64,000 bases of DNA, taken from contig CP103035.1 of the NCBI GenBank assembly GCA_024752435.1, forward strand, positions 248,001 through 312,000. Reading direction: 5' to 3'. Numbering within the stretch: position 1 is the first letter of the stretch; each line of letters opens with the position of its first letter. The translations under genes and the position numbers were made by a program. Shown here piece after piece: positions 22,140 to 34,941 of this stretch. Source of the DNA: Allantophomopsis cytisporea (taxonomy: Eukaryota; Ascomycota; Leotiomycetes; Phacidiales; Phacidiaceae). The notes below the pieces were generated by a model that saw only the letters and a program-made list of their open reading frames with translations, made no database searches and was not told the origin of the DNA.

Positions 22140-24231
22140 TTTCTTGATGATGGCATTGAACTGAATTGATTGGGATGGGAAAAATTAAATTAAATTGGTG
22201 GTTCTGGTGCGGTTTGAGCGGGTTTCTGGCGTTGTGATTTGTTTTTAGTGTTTGTGTCTTTTTTTATACACTTATTACTCTACGCTCTATGGTTTTTAGG
22301 ACCTTTGATGTCGCTGAATTCAGAGTATGCCTTTGAGAGTATGCGTTTGCTTTGGTGAGCTGGTTTCTTTTGTGGAACTGGATTGCTTGTGGCATATAGA
22401 TTATAGAATGTGGTAATTCTGTTGATACTCTTACTTTTTGTGTTTTTGATGTGATGTGATTATGTGTGTAAGATGACTGTATGGCGAATGGATAAATTGT
22501 ATATGATGACATGGAAATTGTATCGTCTAGAGTGAGAATATGATAGAATATATGTGGTTGTTTTGAACAGATCTATTTCTCGTACATATAGTACATGCCA
22601 CCATCAACTAGATTATACTCTCATTGGATCATGATTGACTAGATTATGAGATGTTGCATCTTTATTATTGGCGGATACCACTATCAGTCATCTAATACCT
22701 ACAGTAGGATGAGACACTTGATAGAATATACATACGTCATCGCACTAATTCCTATTCAGCTCATCGACTTCCATATCAAATATAGAATGTTCAGTCAGCA
22801 TTGAAGTTACACGCCTATTTACATGTCCAATTACATCTCTCGTCATTGAATTGTGTTATTGTCAGGTTATGAGATGTTGCAGATTTATTATCACGCTATA
22901 TCATATTGTACGTCGCAGGTCTCCCGCCGTCTTGAATGACGGAGGGTTGAAGGAAGTTGACGATGCCACTTTATATTCTGAGATAGTCTAGGATGGGTGA
23001 TACTCAGGGAATGTAGGTGCACTTATATCGTCACTCCAATTTTCTATCTTCATCTCATCTACCTAATTATAAATGCTTTTCAGCTGGAAGAGCATAGTAG
23101 ATTACAATATCGATATCAATATCAAACTTCGTACACAACTTGATACAGTCACAAGCTACGTGCTTTAACCCAACCGCTCTGCGCAACTTATACACATCCA
23201 TCAAATAGCTACGTGTGCAGGGTACATAAAACTTATGTCCTGAACTGCATCACTTACTTAGAAATCTACCTGATACATCCTCAAACATACCACAAGCTCT
23301 CCAGGTTTCCAGCTCCCGGGGTTTCAGCTCCTACTTTCTCAACTCAGCTGTATCAGCTATATAATCCTGCTTCACTCTATCTCTTCAGAGAGTACGATAT
23401 CAAAAGCGCAGTGCATGTTTCTACCTCTTACCTGTCACCACCCAAACTCGAGGATGTACACCCGACGGCGATTCCCGGTAGCAAAGGCTTGAATGACGTG
23501 ATCTTTCTAAGTCGTGGCGTGTATAATCCAGCGTATAGGCGTCTATAAAAGAGAATTTGAGCATGAGGCGTGGAGGAAGGGTGAGGCTGAGTTGGTGGGT
23601 TGTGTGGTGATTGCGTGAAGCATTGTTGGTGATTGGGATATCTATATAGGAATTTGAGAGGTGAGTATATGGGGGAGAGTGGGGGGATTGGTATGTCGGG
23701 TGTGACTTCGAGATGGAGCTGAAGTGAAGATGCAATGATAGTATGGCTGACTCAGGAATTTGCTTAGGGACGAAATAAAATCACATCCTACATGGTTTTG
23801 TTGTTTATCGATATGCGTTTAAGTTAAACTCTCTACTTAGGTATGTGGTTACCGTTCTACTAGTATTCTCCATGTTCGTGATGTCTTAAAGAGATGCCGT
23901 CCATCTCAGAGTCTTGGGCGCCGCAAAGATCCATAAATACCCAGCAGTGTTATTTCTAATTGGTGGCATTGAACGGCATTGCAAGGTTATCCCCCACTGC
24001 CGCGATAGTGATGCTACAACGATATCCGATTGTGGAGCACACCACTTATCGAAGCAAAAGCGTACTTATCACTGGGGTTTCTTATCGGCATACATGTAGA
24101 TCACAATATAGAAGAACAGAGATTCTGAACTCTCGATTCTGCTGGGTTTTGGACATCTCAACTTCAATTCCGAGTCTTGACCTTGATATCGGAACCTATC
24201 TCTCATCCTATTCTTAAAATTTTACCGCATC
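22140..24231. other. 2.1-kb spacer between OLE1 and the peptide transporter
   Basis: AT-rich, with the OLE1 3' UTR at the left and the transporter promoter at the right. I see no gene. A 25-bp near-duplicate is at 22645 and 22866 (see findings). An open frame near 23213-23548 lacks any ATG and is not supported. Confidence 0.6.
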
Positions 24232-26177
24232 ATGGAAAGCAAGAGCTCCGCTATTGAAACGCAGGATGTCGAGCGTATGAGTCCCATTCGAACTTCTGTT
24301 ACTCGCAAAGATGAAAAGTTCATTTCGGAGGAAGAGCTCCTTTCACTGCGGCGGATCCCAGATAAAATCCCATATATCGCATTGCTCATCATCGTGGTTG
24401 AGTTGGGAGAGCGATTTACATATTTCGGGCTCTCGGGACCGATTCAGAATTATATAAAGTGAATATATTCTGCGAACCAGCTAATCATACATTCGTAGTC
24501 TTGAGAAGACTTGTCAGCAAGACACTTACTGATGCTATGCAGAAATCCTTATGCACCTGGCTCAGGGACACCAGGAGCCCTTGGGAAGGGCCAAGCAGTG
24601 GCTACGGCTTTGGGTGATTTCTTCAAGTTCTGGGCATATGGAAGCACTCTTATCGGTGCCATCATTGCGGATCAGTACCTTGGGAAATTCAAGACTATCG
24701 TGATTTCATGCGCAATTTACATTGTCGGCCTCACTGTGCTAGTCACAACATCGACACCTATGGCGATTGAGTCTGGCGCTGGATTTGGTGGGTTGATTGT
24801 TGCTATGATTATCATTGGTTTAGGGACGGGAGGGATTAAGGCAAATGTTACACCGCTATGCGCTGAACAGTATCAAACCGCTGGGTTGACTCTGAGGATT
24901 TTGAAGTCTGGAGAACGTGTTATTGTTGATTCAGAGTTGACAGTGGAGCGGATGTTTAACTGGTTCTATTGGTAAGTCTATCATATCAATTTTATTCAAT
25001 GGATATTTAAACTTTCAAGATGACATTTTGATCTCTTAAAAATACCTGATAACAACTGATAGGGCTGTAAACATTGGTGCACTCTCACCTCTAATCACTG
25101 TGAATGTAGAAGCAAATGTCTCTTTCTGGCTGGCCTATTTAATACCTCTCATGTAAGATTCCCATCTTGCTCAAAATTCCCTATTAACAAAACAGCGTAA
25201 TCATACTTTCGGCAGGAGTATTTGTTGCCGGAAACAAGTACATTATCAAGACCGCGCCGTCCGGCTCCGCCATTATCGACGCGTTCCGCACTATCAATAT
25301 TGCAATCAAAGAACATGGCTTCGAGAACGCCAAACCTTCTCTGCTAGCTGAGCATGGTCATAGTGAGAGATACGAATTCGCCGCTCAGACAAGCTACACT
25401 GATGATTCCGTCAGCAAAGTGCAAACAGGCGTGACGGCCTGCAAATTCTTCGTCTTCCTACCCTTCTACTTCATCTGCTGGATCCAGATCTGGAACAATC
25501 TAATTTCACAGGCTGGATCGATGGCGCTGCATGGCACTCCGAATGATTTATTGCAGAATCTGGATCCAATAGCACTGATTATATTTATCCCTTTCCTTGA
25601 CTGTAAGTCCACCTTTCTCAAAGATTATATACGCGGCTAAAAGTTGAGAGTTATTGTCTACCCCGCCATCCGGAAATACAACATGATATTCACACCTGTT
25701 GCCAAGATCACGACAGGCTTCTTTATGGCCTCCTTTAGCATGGTGTACGCCTCTGTCCTGCAGCACTATATCTACATCTCGGCCCCAAACAGCATTCATG
25801 TATGGATCCAAGCGCCAGCTTACGTCCTTGTTGCCTTCAGCGAGGCCTTCGTGATCGTCACTGGCCTGGAGATTGCTTTTACCAAAGCCCCTGAAAGCCT
25901 GAGGTCCATCATCAGCGCACTGTTCTGGATCACTATTGGGATTGCAGCCGCGATCTGTATTGCGTTGGCGCCGGTCAGTCAAGATCCGTACCTGACTTGG
26001 ATGTACGGGAGCTTAGCTATTGTGGGATTCGTGGCTGGATGTGCTTTTTGGTTGTGCTTCAGACATAGTTTGGAGATGGAGATGTCGGTTATTGAGGCTG
26101 TTGAAGGAGACGACGGAAAGGAGACTGTGGAAAGCATGCATACTAAGGCGGTGGCTTTTCCGAAGGCGCAGGAATAG
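24232..26177 (+). CDS. ptr2: POT/PTR2-family proton-coupled oligopeptide transporter
   Basis: Five exons: 24232-24458, 24543-24971, 25063-25152, 25196-25602 and 25651-26177. They join without frame break into 559 residues. Signature segments are ELGERFTYFGLSGP in the first helix, FWAYGSTLIGAIIADQYLGK (PTR2 signature 1), GTGGIKANV, FNWFYWAVNIGAL (FYxxIN signature 2) and DFIVYPAIRK late in the protein. The family moves di- and tripeptides into the cell with protons through 12 membrane helices. The length is slightly short for fungal PTR2 (about 580-620), mainly in the N-terminal tail. At the last intron, the acceptor at 25649-25650 rather than the nearer 25643 keeps the frame. The central hydrophilic loop is clear between exons 3 and 4. 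All exons look intact. Substrate specificity cannot be read from sequence. Confidence 0.93.
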
Positions 26178-27611
26178 AGGGAAGTGGGGGAGCTTTAGTT
26201 TCAATTCCTTCATTTTGGACTCGTGATCTATACAATATAATGGCAAGACTCTTCGTCCATTATCGACCCGCTTGAACTCTTATTATCTTTTGTGGTTGAC
26301 GTGGAACTTAACAGTTGTGAGAGAGACTTAGAGCCATAACACCGCAGCTAATGTAGATTGCACCAACTCAAATCGGGAACAGAATCAAGAAAACAAGATA
26401 GCAAGAAGAAATTAGTCCAGTCCGATGAGAAATATGTCGACTTTGAGATTGATGCTTAGCCATAGTTCAATCAAGAAACTCATACTGAAATCTGGAGTAT
26501 GTCTCTTGAAGTATTGTTAGCGTAGGCATATGCAAAAACAATTATTCTTGTAAACAATCCATACATTCATATATAGAATTGCAGTATTCAAGTCATAGAT
26601 CGATGTTCTTGGGGACAAGTCACATCAAATTTTTTAATATCCTGTAGATTAGAGACCGATGTCTCCCTCGGTTTTAAGTCTCGTTGGCTACTCATCGCTC
26701 ATCAGAAGTTCTGCCTCCAGGGCTTGCCGAGATCTCAAAATATAAGAAGTTCTTTGTTGTCTAGCCTATAGGGACATTAGAAGCTGCACACGAAGTTATC
26801 ACTATTTTTATATATATTTTAACATGTGGAGTTTCTTAGTATTGAGGCTGGCCTCTAGTGGGTGTCATCTTTACGTACAACAAACATCGATGACAGTAGA
26901 GTAGTTAAGAAACCAAATCTAAGGGGTTACGAAGTGTATATGAGGTTTCGGATTTCAGGCAGTTGTGATTTTAGCTGGAAGTATATAAGCTTCTGAATGC
27001 TGATCATGATGACGGTAAAGTATGTGAAATGAAGTGAGTATTAGGGTCCTAGAATTTCCATGTCTTACCTAGCCTGTAGATATTGCTAAATCATTTTCTT
27101 CGGATCTAAAAGGGATAAAGCTGTTTCTCAAGTGTTGAGGAGGAAATGATCTTGCTCTGCAATCTATTTAAGTCGCTTTTTCCAAGTTTCCATGTTAAAA
27201 TACGGAGCCTTGATTCCCATGCCAAATTTAAGGCAGTCTGTCATCCAGATTGACCACCCGACCAACTACAAACCACACAAGAAGCACTTCACTATTCATA
27301 AAACCTTTAGCATAGTTCTCATTTGACTCATATGGCGTCTGTCTATTTACATCACCAATAAGCTGCCCATCACCTCGAAGCAATGCCCACGCCAGCCTCT
27401 TCCAAATATATGAAGCCCAATTCCAAACGCCACAAGGGTATGTAAACAAAGCCATGCAGCAAACAAGTTTAGAAATGAGGGAAAAAAGCAAAGACTCCAA
27501 TGCTATGCCGCCATGCCGAAACGCCTCAGATAAGAACGGAGAAAAGAAAAGCAAGAAAGGAAGAAGGAATGCATCATATTTCCGGCACGAAAAACAATGT
27601 ATGGATATTAG
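26178..27611. other. 1.4-kb convergent spacer between ptr2 and the SUMO protease
   Basis: Both flanking genes end here, so this holds two 3' UTRs. AT-rich and unstructured. I see no gene. Confidence 0.6.
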
Positions 27612-30600
27612 TTAGTCGATAATGTCGATTGGATCGACAGCGCTATTGGTCTTTGCCTTCTTGCGTGTGAAATGAGCATAATTTGCTGGACTGCTGGACT
27701 GGATAGAGGAGCCATCTGAACGCGGTGGCGAGATGGCCATTTCATTTCGTGCTCTGAAGGGTGTGACCGAGCGTTTGGATCGACTTCTCTTCATGACTCG
27801 TGATGATGTCGATCTAGATTGTGGTTGTGTGCCACTTTCACCCCTGTGTCTAAAGGGACTTCCCGGAGGAGAGCTTCTCCTAAAAGTCACTTCACCGTCT
27901 TCAGAATAGCTCTTCTTTCTTAAAGCCAGATCTTCTACGTCAGGCTCTATTGTGTGCTGTTCTGGTTCGAGATCTTGGGAATCGTCCACTCGGAAAGGGC
28001 TCAAGAGGGATCCTGGACCATCAAAGCTCGTGGAGAAGTCAGATGACCGATTAGAATCCAGGTCTGCTATTTTCGGACTTGGTCGATTGGATAAGTCTTC
28101 CACATCTGGAGACTTTGGACGTTCAGGTTGCTCGGTAATCTCAAGGTCAGTTGAGGTCAGGTCAAACTTTAAAGGAGAATCCAGTCTCTGTTTCTTTGTC
28201 CGTGGACTAAGAGTTTGACTCTTAATATCACGATCAGGCGTCTCCATAATCTCCTTTCGCTCCTGCTCGTTACCACTCGCCAGAGTTAGCGTACTATGAT
28301 CCTTTGTACCACAGACCTCCTTGGCAAGCATGTGAACAGGAGAATCTGCAGGTTTGTCCGCTTCGTGAAAAGGGTCATAGGATGATGCGCGAACAGCCAA
28401 CCTAGCCGCAATAGTGTCTTCAGCTAGCTGTTTCTCGATAGATGCTCTTGGATATGGTTTATGCTCTGCTTGATGCTCAGATAGGAGATCTGGAGCAGAA
28501 TCCGAAGGGTCAACGGAGGGAGTTTGTTCTTGATCCGATGTTGGCGCCAGTCGTTCAGGTAAGTTTGAGGATTGAAGAAGAGCTTGAGAAGATGTTGGTT
28601 CATAATCAAGCTGTTCGGGTGGAGTGGTTGAAACGATTGCTTGTTGCTGAGCTGCATGCCTATCCCTCTCTTGTTTCGCTCTCTTGGCTACTCTTTCCGA
28701 TTTCTTGATTGCAACAAATTCGTGTCGCAAGGTGAAGATCAAATCCCGTATCTGGTTTCGTAGATCCGGAATCTTTTGTTCGGTCCAACCATCCCAGCCT
28801 TTCTCCAGGTCTTTTTTACCTTCAAGAATATCGTTTATGAAAACATCGGGATCTTTCAAGAACTGTTCAATGTATGCAAGGACAAACACGCCACAATCTG
28901 TACCATTTTGCTGTTCCGGAAGGCCTCTTGCGGTCATACCCAATCTTTCAATAGAGATTGTCAGGTTCAGCTTTGACTCTGCTTCGGCGATCAGCCAGTT
29001 TTTCAGGTTGGTACATGCTGGGGAGCGTGGAGCATTGAGAGAGTCGAGAGTGATGATCCGAGGTTCGTTTGGATCAACCTTGCGAGGGCCAGATACCCTC
29101 CTTTTCCCCTTCTTCGTGTCGGAAGACAAGAGTGCTTTGGTATTGATTGAACCCTCATCCTTGGTTTCGACTTCATTCCTGACTTCTTGCACATCCTCTT
29201 CTGCACTTCGTCCACCGTCTTCTTTGCCAGGTCCACTACTGATCTCCAGTCCGCTGATGTCGAGGTTTGGAGAATCTACGCCGCTGGATGACTTTCGAGG
29301 CCCTTCTGTTTCATGCTCGTCTCTGGTGGACGTATAATCTGCATCAAGACCCTCAATCAGGCGAGGTGCATTGCAGATTATGGCAACATACCAGTGATTC
29401 ATTTCACAGATAGGTACTATAATGTAGTCGTAAGTGAAGATATCCACCTTTGACGTCCACCGCTTTACTGCATCGTAGGAAATCCCCTTTCTGCCTGGGC
29501 CTGTAAGAGTCTTGTAGAAAAACGAATTGCTGAAATATATCCGACGAGCGACATCCGGCCTTTCCTTCTCGAGGTTGTGCTCCAGATAGCGTAAGTAAAA
29601 CGCGACGAGGTTATCATTCAATTCTTGGTCATTGTCTAAGCGGCAAATATCATCAATTGAAACATTTGCTTTGCTCCTATGATCGAACGGATACGATAAC
29701 TCCATTTCTGCTTTGCCGGTCCATTGTTGCTTCCACTGGGGATTTTGTTCTGTCCACCTTACAGGCTCAGGACTTAAAGTCCTAGCTCTTTGACTTAAGC
29801 GTGTTGCAGATCGAGTAGGCAGAGCCTCCCGACCTCGTGTTTGCCTAATTTCTCTACCAAGCTGTGCTCCAGCAGAATCCTCTCGGTCCGAAGTGTTACA
29901 TTTCTGGTTCTGTTGATTGCGGACTTCATGAGAATGGTCTCGGGATCGTGGCCGTTCAACTTCCACGGAAGAACGAAGGTGATGAGATTGCTTCTGTGGG
30001 ACCACCACAGCTTCTATGTGCCGTTTATTGCCCTTTTCACGTTTCTTCTCTTCTAACCATTGGATGTCATCGGATTTTTTATCGCCCCCAGATCTCCGAG
30101 AAGAATTTACTGCAATTCCTGCTTTGTTTTCGAAAATCTGATCCAACTTATATCTAAAATCCCATAAGTTAGTGGAAGTTTTGGCCGGACATGGGGGATA
30201 TACTAACGGGTCGCGTGGTGTCCAGACATTGAAATTGGCATTGAACCTCTGAATCTCTTGGACGAAGCGTCCACTCGAGCATTCCGTACTGAGCTCAAGG
30301 CAGAGTTGTGGCGAGACTTGAGGCTGAGTTGAGGCAGCCCTCGAGATAAAAAGCTTTTGACTATCGTCATGGTAAGTTATCTTGTTAATCGTGTTTGGCT
30401 TGATAGTCAACTCCGAGAAATCTGGGCCGACCAGCAGGTCGCAGAACGCGTTCCAACGACTGGACTGTGGATCAAACTCCAATCTCAGAGGTTTATCTGG
30501 GGTGCCACACGGTATCTCTCTTGTACCAGCTAACGCATAGACAGCAGTAAAGTCAATGTATTGTTCTTTGCGCCGAGCACTTGAGTTTGCAGTGGTTCGT

Positions 30601-32597
30601 GGTCTTCTTCCGTTGGTGAATAGAGAAGGGGTAATATCTGCAGACCTCGTCGAAGCTGTCTTTGCGAAAGGAGCCATTACCCCGGAGTTCTTTTTCGTCC
30701 GTTCTTCCTCATAATGATCCAGCGAGATGATATCAGTGCTATTGTCTTCTTCGTATGGTCCTTCGCTCTCTGATTTGTCATTGTCATGCTTATCAGCTGG
30801 AAGACTATGGGTTACAGAAACCGTTGAACTACGTCGACCATCAAATAATTGACGAGAACGATCAGAAAAATAGGGTGATGCCTTTCGGGACATCGTTGAA
30901 GACTGTAGAGAGCCCGACCGAGATGGACGTTGGTGATGGTTCTCAGCTGGTGTTCTTGCAGGTATACGATTTGCGGTACCTTTATATCCAGTCGACGCAG
31001 CTGCTGTCTGTGGCCTGCTCACTTCCATCATTTCCGACTCCCAGTTTTGTTGCGATGTAGCATCTTGATCTGTATATCGTTGATAACTTTCACGAATATG
31101 GTCCTGCTTTCTTGGATATCTTCTTCTTCGGTCCCCTGCTGTTACCATGTTCTCAACACCTCTGTATTCCTGAACACCGGAGACCAGCTTCCCGGTTGCG
31201 CGCTCTTGACTTAGAGGGGCAGAGCTAGCCCTTGTGTGTTGATCGGAAGGATCATCTTCATCAAGGTTTACATACGTAGGCACTGATCCCATGGACTTTT
31301 CCTTCGACATAAGGTTGGCTGAAGTCTTGCGTCTCTTCGCACTTGGTGAAATGTTGAAATTAAATGCCTTCTCCCGTTTGTGTGAAGTCCCCAGTCTTTC
31401 TCCGGCTTCTTCTGTGCCACCTTGAGGTCCCAATCTGTTCACAGGCTTGTGGCTACCGTGCGCGCCTGGTTTGGATTTCATGTTCGATGCGGGTTCGGGC
31501 GGGCGAGGAATCGGAATTGGAACATCGGTACAATCTGGTTTTCCGAAATCGGGAATATTGCTTGCACGTCGTTCGTAGTATGACTTGATGCCCCCCCACT
31601 CCCTCTTCGATGTCTCTGGCGTTGAAGTATTCGCTCGTGCACTTGGATGCGGAGATTCATAGGTAGTTGGACTATGACGGATGTTAGCTCTGTCTACAAT
31701 TCAACACAAGATTGCATAGAAAACAAAGGACAAACCTGGTACCACTACTATTTCTATCTACGCGTTTTGGACGCGCCGGTCTATCCAGCTTCGTTTTGGA
31801 GTTCCAATTAGTATTTGTGAGCGTCAGTTCATCTTCCTCCTCGCGGTCCGAGATCTGCCCAAAGTTAACGATGTCAGCGATTGCGGGACTAGCCGAATTT
31901 CCTATCGCCATCTTCAAATCGCAGCCTCGTCCCTCAGCCTTGAGAAATTTGTAGAAACTCACCACAGTATTGTCACCAGAGTCTTGTGAAATTTTTAGGC
32001 GCTCTGAAGTTGGAGATGGAGTCAAAATGCGATTGCTCATACTGCCACGATTCCAGCAGTGTTCGGGACTACCACCCGTGACAGACATTGTGCGTAGAGG
32101 ATTGAGATCGCGTGCATCATCTGTTAATATCGCTGATGGGAAAATGGGATTATGTGCAAAAGCAGAAGTAGATGTGGGATTCGTTTTGTGAGATAAGCTT
32201 AAGCGTGTAAAGTACGTGGCTTTATGGTCATATATAAACCCCAAGCGTTCGTCGTCGTTGTATTCTCTCAGAGTCCAAGCGGATGAGTGAAGTACATGTT
32301 CATGATCACGATATGAGGCGGCGGGATCTGGAAGGTTTCGGCTGCGACAGCCTTGTCGATCAAGGGTCTGATGCACTTTCTCCAATTCCTGCAGCATACC
32401 AAATGAGCGGTTAGCAATGCCGGCAGAAAACTGGGTACCTTAATGTGACAGTCAGTGTAAGTTGGACAAAGTGAAAAATACCATATTGCGGAGTTGTGAA
32501 CTGGTGCTAAATCTTGTATTTGATGAGCAAAAGAGTTGATGACTTTCCAGATATGCAGTAATGTTAGATGTCTGAAACGATAAATGACCTTTGGCAT
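27612..32597 (-). CDS. ulp2: Ulp2/SENP6-7-type SUMO-specific cysteine protease
   Basis: Exons 32597-32439, 32388-31736, 31689-30208 and 30153-27612 join in frame to 1611 residues. The long N-terminal half is low complexity with a structured PH-like stretch before residue 765. The C48 protease domain starts near residue 950 (DDICRLDNDQELNDNLVAFY). Catalytic His is in NHWYVAII (about 1017), Asp in ITLDSLN (about 1133) and Cys in QQNGTDCGVF (about 1182). About 100 residues of acidic insertion separate His and Asp, as in Ulp2/SENP6/7 but not Ulp1. The enzyme removes SUMO, mainly poly-SUMO chains, in the nucleus. Three SUMO-interaction-like motifs are visible. The 54-nt third intron is a multiple of three without stops, so splicing and retention both keep the frame. 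An in-frame stop before 32597 fixes the start; a shorter start at 32088 is possible. Confidence 0.9.
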
Positions 32598-33741
32598 GTG
32601 AAATTGAGAGACACACTGCTCTAAGCTCTTCAAAGACGAGATATATCAGGTAGATGTGGTGATCCAGAGAGGAAGCATATATTTCGCAACGTTATTTCAA
32701 GTAGGAGTGAAGATGAGGTTAATTTCCATATAACACAAGCATTGTCAAGCATGAAATATGTGTTAATATGTCACATTATGGTGGAGTAGCCCATAATATT
32801 TATATAGCTTGTTGGCTTCAATATAAAGTCTCGGGCCAAGTGATTCGATTCAAAACACTCCGCAGTTTTTTTATTCAAGCCACTCAATTTATGTATGTAG
32901 TGTATTATGGAGCCTACATCTTGTGCTGAATCATTTGGCTAGAGACTGTAGCCTTTTACATACATTGTTCCGGATAAATTCACATAGCTCCATTTAACCA
33001 TAAGTAGCTTATGATAATACATATCAGCATAACTCCGCACCCTTACAACTGTATTTAAAGCCAACATTACAACAGATTTATGCAACACATCCACCGTCTA
33101 AGAAAGGTAGAGGAAGTTCAGTCTCAGAACAGTAAGTAGAAGTGCTTCAAGAGATTTGTCGCATAAAACCCGCTCCAATAAGTACAAGTCACATCCTGCT
33201 TCTTCCAAAACACGCGTAAGTAGTTCTCACTGAGGTCTGTAGTTGTACATCCTGAATACCACGCATAACATGAATAAGTCCGCTTCGAATCCCTCAAGAG
33301 CGACACATACAAAAGCCCCTCTCAATCCTTTTTAAGCATCCTCCCCGCCAACAGCAAGCATTCACAAGCACACAAATCCAAGCAGTAGTAATCGAATATG
33401 AAAGTTGCGCACACAAATGGTATTCCGCCCAGAGGAACCCGAGAAGACCCAATCAAGAAGCCCTCACAGCATCCACATAAACTAAACAGACAGCACAATC
33501 CAAGAACCGCCCAGCATCCATTCGATTCCGCAGTCGCAGTCGCGCGCACAAAAAAAGCAACCCTCAGACAAAACCTTCAAACTCGCCCGATAAAATCCAG
33601 AATTTCCTAACGCTTCCCGACTGATGCAAGCCAAATAGTTATACAAATGAGAAATAGGGAATCAAGGCTGACGTAACCTCCCCATTCTCAATAACGAAAT
33701 TTCTCTATCTCCTATTTTCAAGGAAAATGAGGTGCTCGCTT
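32598..33741. other. 1.1-kb spacer between eIF4E-like gene and ulp2
   Basis: AT-rich; holds the ulp2 promoter and the 3' UTR of the eIF4E-like gene. I see no gene or repeat. Confidence 0.6.
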
Positions 33742-34941
33742 TTAAGAAGCTTGAGAGAATGGCACTGTCTGCTTTTGTTCCGCGACGGATGATGCATCTT
33801 CCTGCTTCCCGTTGCTGCGCTTATCTGAGGAGTGGTGGTGGCTGTTTCCCTTCTCCTTTCTGGCGTCGTCGATCGCGGTTCGCTGGGCTATGCTCGAATC
33901 GTGGCTCTTCCACTCGACCTTGGTTTCTGGTGGGAATGCGAGTACGCGCTTCATGGTTTCCCTACGTATAAATCAGTATTGAGATCTCCACTGCTCTTTA
34001 TTTCGCACATACCTAATCTTGAGAACGCGTCCGCCATCATTGCGTGTCCATATGCTGAGAATGTCCTCTCCATTTCTAACACTCAGTACGGCACCGCAAA
34101 CCTCCTCACTGGCCTCAGCAAATTGGTCGCCAATAATGGCGAACACCAAATCCTCCCAATATCTATCAGCCACGCCCTTCTTCAATCTCACAATCCATTT
34201 TCCACCCTTCTTGTTTTCATCATCCTCCCATACAGGTCTGATGCCTTTCTTGAAAATGTGATAGTCAGAGACCAAGGGCAAACTCGACGGACGCTTCAAG
34301 TGGCGGTACGCAACAAAGAAGTCTTCCGCACTCTCAAAACCAACCATAGCATGCAAAGTCTTCTCATACTCTACATAGCCATTGGACTTGGAGATTGGTG
34401 GACGATACCAGAACACCCAGCCATGTCTCAGGAGATGTGTAGATGGTTGGCCCGCTGCTCTTGCGCCTGAAAGTGAAGCATTCGAGGCCGTTGGCTCAAG
34501 GCTTCTCGAGGTCGCCTCTTTCAAACTCTTCTCTGTCGTTGGGGTCTTGGCAGCTCCAGCGATGCTACCGAAGTCCAGCGCATTTCCTGGAGATTTTGGG
34601 GTCTTGGAAGCTCCAAAAGATGCGAAGGCGCCGGAACCTAATCCGAAGGCACTTGATGCGCCAGCAGTAGGAGACGCAATAGCTGAGGTTGCAGGAGAGA
34701 TGGCGTTAAATGGGTTGCCTTTGGTACTGTGAGAGGAAGTATCGCCTCCGAAGCGCTTGGATATGGTATAGTTTCGTGTAGGGTGCTCGTTCGTTCCGTT
34801 ATTAGCGGTTGTAGAAGTGGACAGAGAAAGCTTGCTGGAGCTGTTCAATTGCTCATGTTAGCAAAGTCGCGCCACATCTGAGAACAGCACAGGATTCAAT
34901 GGCGCTCACTTGGCACGACGTGTCCAGAGGTTATTATCCAT
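33742..34941 (-). CDS. Class II-like eIF4E cap-binding protein (4EHP-type)
   Basis: Exons 34941-34910 (10 codons plus 2 nt), 34840-34013 and 33961-33742 give 359 residues. The start MDNNLWTRRANSSKLSLS comes from the tiny first exon and matches the usual N-terminus of fungal eIF4E-2 proteins. Residues about 40-130 are Ser/Ala/Gly-rich with FG and GLG dipeptides. The cap-binding fold follows: HGWVFWYRPP, FESAEDFFVAYRHL, FKKGIRPVWEDDENKKGGKW and the closing RETMKRVLAFP with WKSHDSS. The Trp in PVWED equals the cap-stacking Trp102 of human eIF4E. The other stacking position appears to be Tyr (YVEYEKTL region) instead of Trp56, which is the class II pattern. Such proteins bind capped mRNA and often repress or tune translation. 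The cytosolic role here is inferred. Confidence 0.92.

Noticed and set aside
23213..23548. 111-codon plus-strand frame
   Set aside because: It contains no ATG at all and no recognisable domain.
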